Below are positions 9,025 through 18,197 of a DNA stretch of 64,000 nucleotides, piece after piece. Position numbers and translations under genes: made by a program. This stretch comes from Chryseobacterium gleum. Lineage in GTDB: Bacteria; Bacteroidota; Bacteroidia; Flavobacteriales_D; Sanyastnellaceae. The stretch covers positions 30,582 to 94,581 of the forward strand of contig CAMCVP010000009.1 in the NCBI GenBank assembly GCA_945881835.1, in the 5' to 3' direction. Numbering within the stretch: the first letter of the stretch is position 1; the number at the start of each line of letters is the position of its first letter. The notes beneath the pieces are model-generated. The model was not told the origin of the DNA and did no database searches. It worked only from the letters and a program-made list of their open reading frames with translations.

Positions 9025-9741
9025 TTAATTCGCGTATTGCGAGTAAGTCACTTGATATTCTTTGTCTTCCATGAACCACTCTTTTCCTAACTCCAACCAA
9101 GCTTTCGCTTCGGCAGAATTTCCTTCGATGTAGAGTTTTTCAGAATAATAGATGATTGCGTTTTTCAACAAATCTTTTTGACCTTTAACTTCAACCGAGC
9201 AGGTTTTGTCGGTTAAAAGTTTCTTCGCAGTCTTATAAGCGTTTTCCGCTTCTTTCTTTTGCTTCGCTCCTTGGAATGAAACCCCAAGCATAATCCACGC
9301 ACCCGCGTCGTTCGCGTCCCAGTCAATTAGGTTATCGTAAAGCGTTTTGCTTTTGGTGTACTTCATTGCATCTAACATAACTTCAGCTTCGCTTATAGCC
9401 GTGTTGCGCAATTCAGTGAAGTAGTCTTCGTGCTCTGCGTAAAACGTTTTGTTCTTGTCTTTAGAGGCATATTTAGATGCGTACTTGTAACAATCTTTTC
9501 CCGCAGTAGGAAACTTCTCTTTGAATTCATCGCGCTTCGACATTTCAAAATAGCAGCGGCTCATGAATAAATAAGGAAGAGGGTCTTTTTTTGTCTTTTC
9601 GTTTAGGGTGTATTTCTCTGCTTTGTACAAGCACTTTTCGTATTTCTCATCTACGAACATAGCAAGCAAATCGGGGTATTCTGTTTGAGCGAAGCCTTTC
9701 AGTGAGCCGATTAGAAAGACGAATAACAATAATTTTTTCAT
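9025..9741 (-). CDS. Secreted TPR-like protein of unknown function
   Basis: 238 residues. Sec signal peptide MKKLLLFVFLIGSLKGFAQ. The mature part is helical, with TPR-like pairs such as DPLPYLFMSRCYFEMSK and NDAGAWIMLGVSFQGAKQKKEAENAYKTAKKL. The Lys-rich, Cys-poor sequence has no enzyme motif. It is transcribed away from the TonB-dependent receptor across a 161-bp gap. Probably a periplasmic scaffold; no more can be said. Confidence 0.72.
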   Translation of the reverse strand: MKKLLLFVFLIGSLKGFAQTEYPDLLAMFVDEKYEKCLYKAEKYTLNEKTKKDPLPYLFMSRCYFEMSKRDEFKEKFPTAGKDCYKYASKYASKDKNKTFYAEHEDYFTELRNTAISEAEVMLDAMKYTKSKTLYDNLIDWDANDAGAWIMLGVSFQGAKQKKEAENAYKTAKKLLTDKTCSVEVKGQKDLLKNAIIYYSEKLYIEGNSAEAKAWLELGKEWFMEDKEYQVTYSQYAN

Positions 9742-9902
9742 AGGAGTAATTTTTTGGACATAGCCAAATACAATGCCTAAGGTAAGAACAGAATGTATTC
9801 AAGCCAAATTCATTGAGAAATTCAATGTTTGTTTGAATGAAATTTATGGGGAAACCTTGTGAAATAAAGCATTGAAGTATCTTATCTTCGCGGCTATCTG
9901 AA

Positions 9903-12230
9903 TTGAAAATCATGAAGTTGAAGAATGTCTTTTTTGTATTGGCTCTGTTTGCTGGGTTTGTTGCTCAGGCGCAAGACTGCACCATTCGTGGATTTGTGAA
10001 GAGCAAGGAAAAGGGTGAGCCTGTTATGGCAGCCTTGGTTGCCCTTGAAGGAACCACTGTGGGAACGAATACAGACGAAAATGGTTATTTCAGCTTAACA
10101 AAGCTTCTGCCGGGAACGTACTATTTGTTCGTGAAGGTGATAAATTATTCTGAATACCGCGATACTATTGTTGTGAAGCAAGGTCAATTGGTTTCAACCA
10201 ATATTCTTTTGGAATCTGGGTCTAACATAATGGGCATTTTAGAAATTAACGATCAACGTTCAGAGCAGATCAATAACGTAAATATTTCTTCGGAAACACT
10301 TCGTCCAAAGGATTTCAAACGTGTTCCTTCTTTTGGCGGACAAACGGATATTGTTCAGGTACTAACTACATTGCCGGGATTTATTTCAACGGGTGACCAA
10401 GGCGGACAAGTCTTCGTTCGTGGAGGAAGTCCAGTTCAGAATAAGGTTGTGTTAGACGGAATGATTGTCTACAATCCGTTTCACAGTATTGGTTTGTTTT
10501 CTGTTTTCGATACAGATATTATTTCGAATGCCGACGTTTACACAGGCGGATTCGGCGCGCAATTCGGAGGAAGAATTTCTTCCGTTATTGATATCACAAC
10601 GCGCGATGGAAATAAGAAAGGCCATGACGGGAAGATAGGTTTCAGTCCGTTTGGCGGCAAAATTCAATTGGAAGGGCCATTGAAAAAGTTAACGAAAAGT
10701 GGAAGTGGCATTTCTTACATTCTGAGTGCAAAGAACAGCTACTTGGACAAGACTTCTCCGCAGGTTTATCCGTTCGTGAACGACGGAAACGGTCTGCCAT
10801 TTAGCTACACCGATTTATACGGAAAATTATCTTTTGGCGGGTCGAACGGTAGTAAGTTCAACCTATTCGGATTTTCATTCGACGATAAAGTAACGAAGTA
10901 TCAAGCTTTATCGAATTTGAATTGGAAGAACGTTGGCGCGGGCGGAAACTTTGTGGTTGTTCCAACCAGTTCTCCGGTTTTAATCAACGGAAATTTCGCA
11001 TGGAGCAAGTATAATATTTTGTTGGAAGAAGAAACAGTAGCAGACCGTAAGAGTGGAATTACATCGTTTAATTTCGGATTGGATTTCAACTACAGCGTAG
11101 GTAAAGATGCGATTAAGTATGGAGTGGAAGTGGTTGGTTTTTCTACCAACTACAACACGTTCAATCCTCTTGGTGTTCGTATAGATCTAGAGCAAAACAC
11201 CACCGAGCTGAATGGTTTTTTCTCTTATAAAATCAATCGTAAGAAGTTAATTGTTGAGCCAGGTTTCCGTATGCAATATTACAGTTCTCTTTCAGCCGTG
11301 TCGCCTGAACCGCGTATAGGTATTAAGTATAAGGCTACGGAGCGCTTGCGTCTGAAGACCGCTGCAGGATTGTATTCGCAAAACCTTATGGCTACCAACA
11401 GCGATAGAGATATAGTGAATTTGTTCTACGGGTTTTTAGCTAGCCCAGATGAAATTCAAAACACAATGACTATGCCTGATGGTGAAGTTCGTGACATTGC
11501 GAATTCACTACAGAAAGCATCGCACTTGGTTACCGGTTTCGAATTCGATATTACCGATGAGTTGAATTTAAACGTGGAAGGTTATTTGAGAAACTTCAAG
11601 CAAGTAACGAACACCAACAGAAACAAGATTTTTCCAGACGACGCAGACAATCAAGATAAGCCAGAATTACTTCGTAAAGATTTCATTTTGGAAAGTGGAT
11701 TCGCCAAGGGTATTGATGTGGTGTTGAAGTATGCGACCAAGCATTCGAACATCAATGTGGTTTATTCGATTATGAATGTAGATCGTTGGGATGGATTGCG
11801 CTGGTATGACCCTGTATTCGACCGTAGACACAATGTGAACGTTGTTGCATCTCATTCTTGGGGTAAGAACGACAGTTGGGAAGTAAGTGCGCGTTGGAAC
11901 TTAGGTAGTGGACTTCCTTTCACACAGACGCAAGGGGGTTATGAGCCACCGACATTGAGCGGAGGTATTTCAACGGATTACATTTACACGAACTCGAATA
12001 CACTAGGCATTCAATATGCTCCTTTGAATGAAGGAAGATTACCGTGGTACCACAGAATGGACGCGAACATTCGTAAGACATACAAGTGGGAGAAATCTAC
12101 TTTAGAGTTAAATCTTGGTTTAACAAATGCCTACAACAGAGCGAACGTATTTTACATTGACCGTGTAACTTCTAAACGTGTGGATCAACTTCCAATGCTT
12201 CCGTCTATTGGCCTTGAGATGTCGTTCTAG
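9903..12230 (+). CDS. TonB-dependent receptor with N-terminal carboxypeptidase-regulatory-like domain
   Basis: 775 residues. Signal peptide MKIMKLKNVFFVLALFAGFVAQAQ (Met4 at 9912 is an alternative start). Residues about 26-105 are a carboxypeptidase-regulatory-like beta domain (IRGFVKSKEKGEPVMAALV, TDENGYFSLTKLLPGTYYL), then the plug (GGQVFVRGGSPVQNKVVLDG, GFGAQFGGRISSVIDITTRDG), then a beta barrel ending in a hydrophobic strand with terminal Phe (SIGLEMSF). No SusD partner follows, so a simple receptor rather than a SusCD transporter. Substrate unknown. Its stop codon overlaps the stop of the convergent EamA gene in a shared CTAG. Confidence 0.9.
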   Translation: MKIMKLKNVFFVLALFAGFVAQAQDCTIRGFVKSKEKGEPVMAALVALEGTTVGTNTDENGYFSLTKLLPGTYYLFVKVINYSEYRDTIVVKQGQLVSTNILLESGSNIMGILEINDQRSEQINNVNISSETLRPKDFKRVPSFGGQTDIVQVLTTLPGFISTGDQGGQVFVRGGSPVQNKVVLDGMIVYNPFHSIGLFSVFDTDIISNADVYTGGFGAQFGGRISSVIDITTRDGNKKGHDGKIGFSPFGGKIQLEGPLKKLTKSGSGISYILSAKNSYLDKTSPQVYPFVNDGNGLPFSYTDLYGKLSFGGSNGSKFNLFGFSFDDKVTKYQALSNLNWKNVGAGGNFVVVPTSSPVLINGNFAWSKYNILLEEETVADRKSGITSFNFGLDFNYSVGKDAIKYGVEVVGFSTNYNTFNPLGVRIDLEQNTTELNGFFSYKINRKKLIVEPGFRMQYYSSLSAVSPEPRIGIKYKATERLRLKTAAGLYSQNLMATNSDRDIVNLFYGFLASPDEIQNTMTMPDGEVRDIANSLQKASHLVTGFEFDITDELNLNVEGYLRNFKQVTNTNRNKIFPDDADNQDKPELLRKDFILESGFAKGIDVVLKYATKHSNINVVYSIMNVDRWDGLRWYDPVFDRRHNVNVVASHSWGKNDSWEVSARWNLGSGLPFTQTQGGYEPPTLSGGISTDYIYTNSNTLGIQYAPLNEGRLPWYHRMDANIRKTYKWEKSTLELNLGLTNAYNRANVFYIDRVTSKRVDQLPMLPSIGLEMSF

Positions 12231-13132
12231 TCGTTTCGTTTTCCAACCAAATAAACCCCTGCGAAAATGAGCAGGGCGAAGAGAATTTTCTCTACCGTGA
12301 TACTAGCGGTGTGATCTTGATTTCCTATTCCAGCAAACAAAAAAGCAAACACTCCGGCCAACAATGGTTGAAGATAAATGTATGCGCTAGTAACTGTCGG
12401 AGATACTTTGCTCAGCGCATAGATGTTCAGTAAATAGGTGAGGAAGGTTACCGCGACAATGATAAATGCGAGACTCATCCAATGCAACGGTGTGAGTGTA
12501 CTCCACGCAATAGCGCTTGCATCTGAATATCCGATTGGCAAGATGAAAATTAGTCCGCAAGCGAAGACCCAAGTTACTGCCGTAATGGGTTTGTACTTTT
12601 TCATGAGCCTAGGCGCAGTGGTTAAATACAGTCCGTATGAAAGGGAGTTGATTAAAATATAAAGATCTCCCCGAAGGTAGTCGGCGCTCGCTTCGAATGG
12701 AGCGCGCAGAAGAATAATTCCCAAGGCTCCAATGGAGCCAAGCAAAATACCAGAGGCAGTCATAAGCGAAGGCCATTTTCTTTTTCCAACAAAATAAAGA
12801 ATGGCCACCAAAATGGGATTGGTGCACATGATAATGGAAGCATTCACCGGTGTAGTCAGAGACAGCCCATTGAAGAAAAACAATTGGTTGGTAGCAACGC
12901 CCGTTAATCCGCAAAAAAGGAAAAGGGGAATGTCGCGCAATTTAGGAATCTCCAAAAACTTGAAAGAAACCAAAAAGAAGAGTACTAAAGCTCCCGAAAC
13001 CCTAAGAACAATGAACGCATTAGGACCAATGGGATTGGGCATGACCCATTTAGCAATGAGGTAGTTCGCGCTATAAATGAGCGCAACTGCGAGCAAGGCT
13101 AGATGAGCACCAACATTCTTGTTATTTGCCAC
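12227..13132 (-). CDS. DMT-superfamily transporter (EamA family)
   Basis: 301 residues with ten hydrophobic segments in two EamA halves, for example VALIYSANYLIAKWV, the conserved LTGVATNQLFFFNGLSLTTP, and the second-half YIYLQPLLAGVFAFLFAG. Inner-membrane drug/metabolite exporter-like protein; substrate not predictable. The start is a GTG (13132), nine bases after the upstream gene, with no in-frame ATG before Met31, so GTG is the best choice. The 3' end overlaps the TonB receptor 3' end by four bases. Confidence 0.86.
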   Translation of the reverse strand: MANNKNVGAHLALLAVALIYSANYLIAKWVMPNPIGPNAFIVLRVSGALVLFFLVSFKFLEIPKLRDIPLFLFCGLTGVATNQLFFFNGLSLTTPVNASIIMCTNPILVAILYFVGKRKWPSLMTASGILLGSIGALGIILLRAPFEASADYLRGDLYILINSLSYGLYLTTAPRLMKKYKPITAVTWVFACGLIFILPIGYSDASAIAWSTLTPLHWMSLAFIIVAVTFLTYLLNIYALSKVSPTVTSAYIYLQPLLAGVFAFLFAGIGNQDHTASITVEKILFALLIFAGVYLVGKRND

Positions 13133-13141
13133 GGGGCAAAA

Positions 13142-13501
13142 TTATTTCTTTTGAAGAAAAGCCTTCGCGGCTGCTACCACTTTCGGCGCGTTGCCAATGA
13201 AGATTTGATCGTTGAAGATCAAAACTGGACGCTTCAAGAAGGTGTATTCTTTTAAAATGTATTTTTTATATTCCTTTTCAGAAAGTGTCTTCTCATTCAA
13301 ACCTAGTTCACGATACTTCAATGCGCGACGGCTAAAAAGCGCTTCATAGCTTCCCGCTAGGGCGTGCATTTCCGTGAGTTGCTCCTCAGTAATTGAAGAG
13401 GTCTTAATGTCTTGAAGTTCTGTTCCTTTCGGAAGTGGGCTTAGCTCGTTGATGATGTTTTGGCAAGTGCCGCAATTGGCAAGATGATATATTTTTTTCA
13501 T
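13142..13501 (-). CDS. ArsC/Spx-family thioredoxin-fold protein
   Basis: 119 residues from the ATG at 13501 (an upstream in-frame start would add 16 poorly conserved residues). N-terminal KKIYHLANCGTCQN has a CxxC motif at Cys10/Cys13 as in the ArsC/Spx family, followed by family-like segments (SRRALKYRELGLNEKTLSE, FLKRPVLIFNDQIFIG with the conserved Arg-Pro). Family members are arsenate reductases or RNA-polymerase-binding Spx-like regulators; the context (purN upstream, EamA exporter downstream) does not decide. No ars genes are nearby. Confidence 0.8.
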   Translation of the reverse strand: MKKIYHLANCGTCQNIINELSPLPKGTELQDIKTSSITEEQLTEMHALAGSYEALFSRRALKYRELGLNEKTLSEKEYKKYILKEYTFLKRPVLIFNDQIFIGNAPKVVAAAKAFLQKK

Positions 13502-13538
13502 ATTGAAGTTGGGGTGAATGGCAAATTGTACAGCGAAA

Positions 13539-13559
13539 TTACACTCCAAGGGGGTGTAA
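13539..13559. other. Hairpin in the purN - ArsC-like gap
   Basis: TTACAC and GTGTAA form a six-pair stem, extendable through TCC/GGG to nine pairs with a three-base loop AAG. It is the only structure in the 62-bp gap. There is no T tract directly after it, so it may be an attenuator, an operator or a lone relative of the triloop hairpins elsewhere in the window. Confidence 0.35.
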
Positions 13560-13563
13560 CAAA

Positions 13564-14124
13564 TTACATTTTCGAAATAAAGTTTTCAATAGCTTTTGGG
13601 AAGTGCGCTATTTCAAGCGCGCGCACTTTTGATTCTATTTCAGCCGCAGAACAATTCTCTATGTTAGCTTTCGCCTGGAAGATTATTTCACCTTTGTCGA
13701 ATTCTTCATTCACGAGGTGAACTGTTATTCCACTTTCCTTCTCTTTCGCTTCGCACACCGCCTCATGAACGAAATGACCGTACATACCCTTTCCTCCGAA
13801 TTTGGGAAGAAGCGCTGGATGAATATTGATGATTCTATTTTCGAAAGCCCTGACAAGGTTAGATGGAACAAGCCATAAGAATCCAGCAAGAATAACCAAA
13901 TCTATTTTTCTATTCTGAAGTTCTTGAACGAATTGGTCAGATGCTTTGAAATTCTCTTTGGTCAACAGCATCGAATCGATGTTGTTGTCTTGAGCAATTT
14001 TAAAAACTCCCGCTTGGCCATTATTGCACGCAATAAGAGAAATTTGAACGGAAGTGTTTTTGAAATGTTGAATAATGTTCGCGGCGTTGCTACCAGCTCC
14101 GGACGCTAAAATGGCAATGTTCAT
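13564..14124 (-). CDS. purN: Phosphoribosylglycinamide formyltransferase
   Basis: Third step of de novo purine synthesis: formyl transfer from 10-formyl-THF to GAR. 186 residues, normal length. N-terminal NIAILASGAGSNAANII is the phosphate-binding loop; INIHPALLPKFGGKGMYG contains catalytic Asn and His; GITVHLVNEEFDKGEII contains the catalytic Asp. The ATG overlaps the hybrid-kinase stop (ATGA), an odd partner for a purine gene. purL lies far away in the window at 50695-52935. Confidence 0.96.
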   Translation of the reverse strand: MNIAILASGAGSNAANIIQHFKNTSVQISLIACNNGQAGVFKIAQDNNIDSMLLTKENFKASDQFVQELQNRKIDLVILAGFLWLVPSNLVRAFENRIINIHPALLPKFGGKGMYGHFVHEAVCEAKEKESGITVHLVNEEFDKGEIIFQAKANIENCSAAEIESKVRALEIAHFPKAIENFISKM

Positions 14125-15995
14125 GAATTTGTATTCGATGCAATAAGTTGGTTCAATTCTTTTTGAACTAAATAAGTTAATCGTGGTTGCATGCTCAGAA
14201 TCACTTGCAACTCTGCGTGCAATTCTTTGCGCTCAAGGGCTTTGGCTTTTTGTTCTATTCTCTCAAGTAATCCTCCAGTTTTATTCAACCCGAATAACTT
14301 GAATGAAGATTTAAGTTTGTGCGTTATTTCTGAAATCTGATCCAAATCGTTTTCGTTCAATGCGAATTTTAACTCGTTGAAATGACGTTCGATTTGATCG
14401 AGAAAAACAGTAGTCATGCGTATCATTTGTTCTTTCGAACCGTTCATTAACTCACTCAGGTTTTCGAGAGAAATGTGCTCTGAGTTTTGCTCTTCATTGC
14501 TAGATGAATTCTCAATGAGGAAAATAATTTTCTCAAGAAGGAATTCAGGGTTGTAAGGCTTGGTTATGTATTCATTCATTCCAGCCTGCCAACATTTTTC
14601 TTTTTCGCTTTCGAGTGCATTTGCGGTTAATGCAATAATAGGAACGTTCGAATTTAGATCATTGCGAATGGCTATTGCTGCTGCTACACCATCCGTTACA
14701 GGCATTTGGATGTCCATAAGAACAACATCGATGTCCTTGTTTTTTACAGCTGTGACAGCTTCTTCACCATTTTCTGCAATGTGTATGTTGGCGTTCCATT
14801 TTTTCAAAATGGTAACGGCAAGAAAACGATTTAATTCATTGTCTTCTACTATCAGAACATTCTTTCCAGTCAAATCTGATTGAGCAACAGTTACATTTTT
14901 TTCTTGTTCTGCTGCCTCCGGCATCGAAAGACAAAACTTGAATGTCGAGCCAACGTTCTTTTCACTTTCAACCTTTATTTCTCCGCCGAGCAATTCAGCA
15001 ATAGATTTTGAAATGGCAAGTCCAAGACCTGTTCCGCCGAACCTACGTGTAATGGTGTTGTCTTCTTGTGAGAAGAATTCAAAAATTGTTTTGAGTTTTT
15101 CTTGATCAATACCTATTCCTGTATCTGTAACAGTAAAACAAAACTCATTTAGTTTGCCTTTCTTTTCGAAAGTGATTTTCAAAGAAACTTTTCCTTTGTC
15201 GGTAAACTTAATGGCGTTAGAAATGAGGTTGTTTAAAATTTGCCCCAATCGTGTTGGATCTCCGAAAACCCACTTGGGCATATCTTTCGGATAATCTATG
15301 CTGAAGGAAATTCCTTTTTCATCTGTACGCAAAAGATAGCTGGTGTATAGCGGATCTACAATGGAACGAATGTCAAAAGGAATGAAGTCGGCAGAGAACT
15401 TTCCGCTTTCCAATTTCGACATGTCAAGAATGTCATTCACAATAACCATTAAACTTTTTGAAGAAGATTGAATGGCTTTTACATATTGCTTTTGCGTGTC
15501 GGAAATATCGGTGTCGGCAAGAATACCCGACATTCCAGAAATGGCGTTTATAGGAGTGCGAATCTCGTGAGAGATATTTGCCAAAAACAGTTTTCTTGTT
15601 TCTAGCGATTGTTCAGCGTTTTCTCTCGCTTCTTCCAATTGCTTCTCAAATTCTTTGCGTTCTTTAACGGTATTGGTTAATACTTCTCCAATGCGCAGAA
15701 TATCGTCATCTTTAATTTCTTGTTCTGGACTGATTGTTTGAATGGCGTCTTTGATGTTGTTTATCAATGCGCGCTGAACAGCAGCCTCTTCAAATAACCT
15801 CGCGTTTTTTTCAAATAACTCTTCGCCACTTAAACGCATAGCACGCTCAACTAACTCTCGATTGCTGTCGTACAGCAAGTAGCTTTGATTAACGCTTTTT
15901 AAAAAATTAAAAAGATGTTCTGGAATCTCCTCTTGCAAACCCAGGTATTTTTTTACCTGACGTTTCAAGAGAGGATGCAATGAATCAAAGGTCAT
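14121..15995 (-). CDS. Cytoplasmic hybrid histidine kinase (HisKA-HATPase-REC-HPt)
   Basis: 624 residues, no membrane segment. Residues 1-135 are helical with a coiled-coil stretch (KERKEFEKQLEEARENAEQ). H-box FLANISHEIRTPINAIS carries His143. The HATPase_c domain has NLISNAIKFTDKG, DTGIGI and GGTGLGLAISKSIAELLGG. The receiver domain has the phospho-acceptor in VVLMDIQMPVTDG, then IALTANA and YITKPYNP. A C-terminal HPt domain has ITHKLKSSFKLFG. It is thus a full phosphorelay in one chain, with output to an unknown regulator. It overlaps the FIST gene by ATGA, so FIST is the likely sensory partner. Confidence 0.93.
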   Translation of the reverse strand: MTFDSLHPLLKRQVKKYLGLQEEIPEHLFNFLKSVNQSYLLYDSNRELVERAMRLSGEELFEKNARLFEEAAVQRALINNIKDAIQTISPEQEIKDDDILRIGEVLTNTVKERKEFEKQLEEARENAEQSLETRKLFLANISHEIRTPINAISGMSGILADTDISDTQKQYVKAIQSSSKSLMVIVNDILDMSKLESGKFSADFIPFDIRSIVDPLYTSYLLRTDEKGISFSIDYPKDMPKWVFGDPTRLGQILNNLISNAIKFTDKGKVSLKITFEKKGKLNEFCFTVTDTGIGIDQEKLKTIFEFFSQEDNTITRRFGGTGLGLAISKSIAELLGGEIKVESEKNVGSTFKFCLSMPEAAEQEKNVTVAQSDLTGKNVLIVEDNELNRFLAVTILKKWNANIHIAENGEEAVTAVKNKDIDVVLMDIQMPVTDGVAAAIAIRNDLNSNVPIIALTANALESEKEKCWQAGMNEYITKPYNPEFLLEKIIFLIENSSSNEEQNSEHISLENLSELMNGSKEQMIRMTTVFLDQIERHFNELKFALNENDLDQISEITHKLKSSFKLFGLNKTGGLLERIEQKAKALERKELHAELQVILSMQPRLTYLVQKELNQLIASNTNS

Positions 15996-17119
15996 ATTCT
16001 CTCTTTAAACGTAGTTATTGTCATAGTCTGATTATGCAAAGAGTTGATGCCGTCTGTAGATGGACATATTTCTCCATTGCTGTAGAATCCACAAAAAGTT
16101 GATTCTTGATTGTAGGTGTCAGCCACCGCTTCAATTTCTTCTTCCGTGCGGTTTTGCATGACAAGTTTCCTTCCAACGCAAGATACCATTAATGTTAAAT
16201 CTGGATATTCATGTTCACTGATTTGACTTTTTGTTGCAGCGTTACTTGCGCTTTCAATTACGCGGTCAAAGTTGGCCATCATGAATTGAACTTTCGAACC
16301 AACAGGAATATTTCCTGCGAAAACCATCGTATGGTTTTCTTCATTGATAGAAAGAATAGTGCGAACGAGTTTCGTTCCGTCGGGTTTCAAAATGCAAATG
16401 GGGAAAAGCAAAGCTGCGCCCGGAAGTTCATTTGCTCGGTCTCCTAGGTATTTTTTATATAACTCAAGTGCATTGGTGTCATCTAAATCATAAAGAACAT
16501 TTTCTGCGGCCTTGGTTACCAAACGCAATGGACCAAAAAGATCCCATCCATCGTTTGATCCGTAACCAACTTCTATTGCTTCTCCATATAATCCAATAGC
16601 GACAACCATATTCTCTGAAATCGTTGAGTTCAAACCCATAGTTGTTTTTGCAAAGCGAGCAGAATCTCCCGCCAATCCTCCTGTCACAGCAATGTGTTTC
16701 GGGAGATTTGCGGAAATACCCGCAATCAAATGATCGCCATTCATATGGCCACCCTCAGAAAAAAGCAGGATGTGTTTCAAATCATCAGCAAGAAGCTCAC
16801 TTGTAATTTGTTTTCCAATCTCTATCGCATCTTGTCCAGCAATATTCTCTCGGGTTGATATTTTTATCGGTGTTTTTTCAAAAAGTATTGCCGTTGCAGA
16901 GGCAGAGTTTTCAAACATTTCATTGCCATGAATTTCACCTGATGTGCTTATGAGAACGATGTCTGCTTTTGGGTAAGCCGTGTGAAGTGTCTCGTAATAA
17001 TGGCTATTTGGAATAATGTCAATCCCTGCAAAGACCAGAACCAATTGAGCATTGCTAAGTTGAATATTACTGGTGTCCCAGTCCTTGGTGACTGTCCATT
17101 GTATTTGCTCTGTTTTCAT
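15992..17119 (-). CDS. FIST-domain sensory protein
   Basis: 375 residues, soluble. FIST N-terminal domain: AQLVLVFAGIDIIPNSHYYETLHTAYP, IVLISTSGEIHGNEM, HILLFSEGGHMNGDHLIAG, AVTGGLAGDSARFAKT. FIST C-terminal domain: NALELYKKYLGDRANELPGAALLFPI, VRTILSINEENHTMVFAGNIPVGSKV, LMVSCVGRKLVMQNRTEEE and a closing STFCGFYSNGEICP. FIST proteins are regarded as sensors of small ligands such as amino acids and are often linked to kinases. It is first in the operon and is directly coupled (ATGA) to the hybrid kinase. Confidence 0.88.
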   Translation of the reverse strand: MKTEQIQWTVTKDWDTSNIQLSNAQLVLVFAGIDIIPNSHYYETLHTAYPKADIVLISTSGEIHGNEMFENSASATAILFEKTPIKISTRENIAGQDAIEIGKQITSELLADDLKHILLFSEGGHMNGDHLIAGISANLPKHIAVTGGLAGDSARFAKTTMGLNSTISENMVVAIGLYGEAIEVGYGSNDGWDLFGPLRLVTKAAENVLYDLDDTNALELYKKYLGDRANELPGAALLFPICILKPDGTKLVRTILSINEENHTMVFAGNIPVGSKVQFMMANFDRVIESASNAATKSQISEHEYPDLTLMVSCVGRKLVMQNRTEEEIEAVADTYNQESTFCGFYSNGEICPSTDGINSLHNQTMTITTFKERI

Positions 17120-17141
17120 TGTTCTTTGGCTAAAAGGAGTT

Positions 17142-17149
17142 CGAATATA
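17142..17149 (-). promoter_or_regulatory. Candidate -7 box (TATATTCG) of the FIST-kinase-purN run
   Basis: Minus-strand TATATTCG resembles the TAnnTTTG consensus with C for the third T, a variant that recurs before several genes here. It predicts a leader of about 18 nt. It lies in the 136-bp divergent region with the GldA-like gene; no matching -33 box was found. Confidence 0.33.
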
Positions 17150-17255
17150 CGAATTAATGAGCAGGTGCAGAATTGACTAAGGTCAGAGGCCGAACTGACA
17201 AGTGATTTCTGCTATCTTTACACTCGAATTTTAGTAAACAACAGACGCATACTTT

Positions 17256-17960
17256 ATGTCAATTTCAGTAAGTCAGGTAGTCAAGATGTTCGGCACACAA
17301 ACCGCTTTGAATGGTGTTTCCTTCGAAGCGAAAAAAGGAGAGGTCATTGGCTTCTTAGGTCCGAATGGTGCGGGAAAGAGTACAATGATGAAGATTATCA
17401 CAGGCTATATTCCGTCTATGTCGGGAAAGGTTTCTGTTTGCGGATTCGATGTAAACGAGAAACCTTTAGAAGTGAAGAGACGCGTGGGTTATTTGCCGGA
17501 GCACAATCCGTTGTACACAGACATGTATGTTCGCGAGTATCTGACTTTTGCAGGAAGTCTTCACGGAGTAAAGAATTTGAAGAATAGGGTGGAAGAGGTT
17601 ATTGCCTTGGTTGGTCTAACGCCTGAAGCGCACAAGCCTATTCAACAATTATCGAAAGGTTACCGTCAGCGTGTAGGTTTGGCTCAAGCCATTATTCACG
17701 ATCCGGAAGTGTTGATTCTCGATGAACCAACGAGTGGTTTGGATCCAAATCAGATTGCAGATATTCGTGAGATTATTATTCAAATGGGGAAGGAAAAGAC
17801 CGTTTTACTTTCTACCCATATCATGCAAGAAGTAGAGGCTATGTGTTCTCGAGTGGTAATCATTAGTAAAGGAAATGTGGTAGCGAATGCGCCTGTTAAT
17901 GAGTTAACGGCTTCAGATCAGAAATTGGAACAAGTATTTAAAGAGTTGACAACGAAATGA
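17256..17960 (+). CDS. ABC transporter ATP-binding protein, GldA-like
   Basis: 234 residues. Complete nucleotide-binding domain: Walker A GFLGPNGAGKSTMMK, Q-loop GYLPEHNPLY (Glu instead of Gln is common in this group), signature QLSKGYRQRVGLAQAI, Walker B EVLILDEPTSGLDPNQ, H-loop LLSTHIMQEVEAM. The pattern resembles the gliding-motility protein GldA, but GldA is about 300 residues and this protein lacks the extra C-terminal part; gldF and gldG are not adjacent. It overlaps DUF4834 by four bases (ATGA). Safe call: ABC exporter ATPase; the motility role is uncertain. Confidence 0.85.
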   Translation: MSISVSQVVKMFGTQTALNGVSFEAKKGEVIGFLGPNGAGKSTMMKIITGYIPSMSGKVSVCGFDVNEKPLEVKRRVGYLPEHNPLYTDMYVREYLTFAGSLHGVKNLKNRVEEVIALVGLTPEAHKPIQQLSKGYRQRVGLAQAIIHDPEVLILDEPTSGLDPNQIADIREIIIQMGKEKTVLLSTHIMQEVEAMCSRVVIISKGNVVANAPVNELTASDQKLEQVFKELTTK

Positions 17961-18196
17961 TGGTTGCGAGTTTAGGTGGAGTTTTAAAAACCATTCTTTG
18001 GATTTTTATCATTTCTGGAATTATTCGATTTGTAGTTCGTTTAACTGCGAATTATGCCGTGAGCAAAGTAAACGAAGAAGTGAATAAGAATAAAAGAAGA
18101 GAAAGCGATCCTCAGTTTGGAAATAAGCAGACGACTGGACACAAAACGCCAGACAGCGAATATGTAGATTTTGTAGAAATAAAAGATCAAGAATAA
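17957..18196 (+). CDS. DUF4834-like small membrane protein
   Basis: 79 residues: one hydrophobic N-terminal segment (about 8-28, LKTILWIFIISGIIRFVVRL) and a charged Lys/Glu-rich cytoplasmic tail. Small proteins of this kind directly before YfhO are common in Bacteroidota (DUF4834). It is translationally coupled to the ABC ATPase (ATGA) and is two bases before YfhO. Function unknown. Confidence 0.72.
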   Translation: MMVASLGGVLKTILWIFIISGIIRFVVRLTANYAVSKVNEEVNKNKRRESDPQFGNKQTTGHKTPDSEYVDFVEIKDQE

Positions 18197-18197
18197 A

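Noticed and set aside
13539..13559. Intrinsic terminator between purN and the ArsC-like gene
   Set aside because: The stem is good, but no T tract follows on the minus strand, so it is listed only as a hairpin of unknown role.
17256..17960. Truncated gldA because it is shorter than typical GldA
   Set aside because: All ABC motifs and a normal ending (LEQVFKELT) are present and the next gene is ATGA-coupled; it is more likely a related shorter ABC ATPase than a truncated gene.
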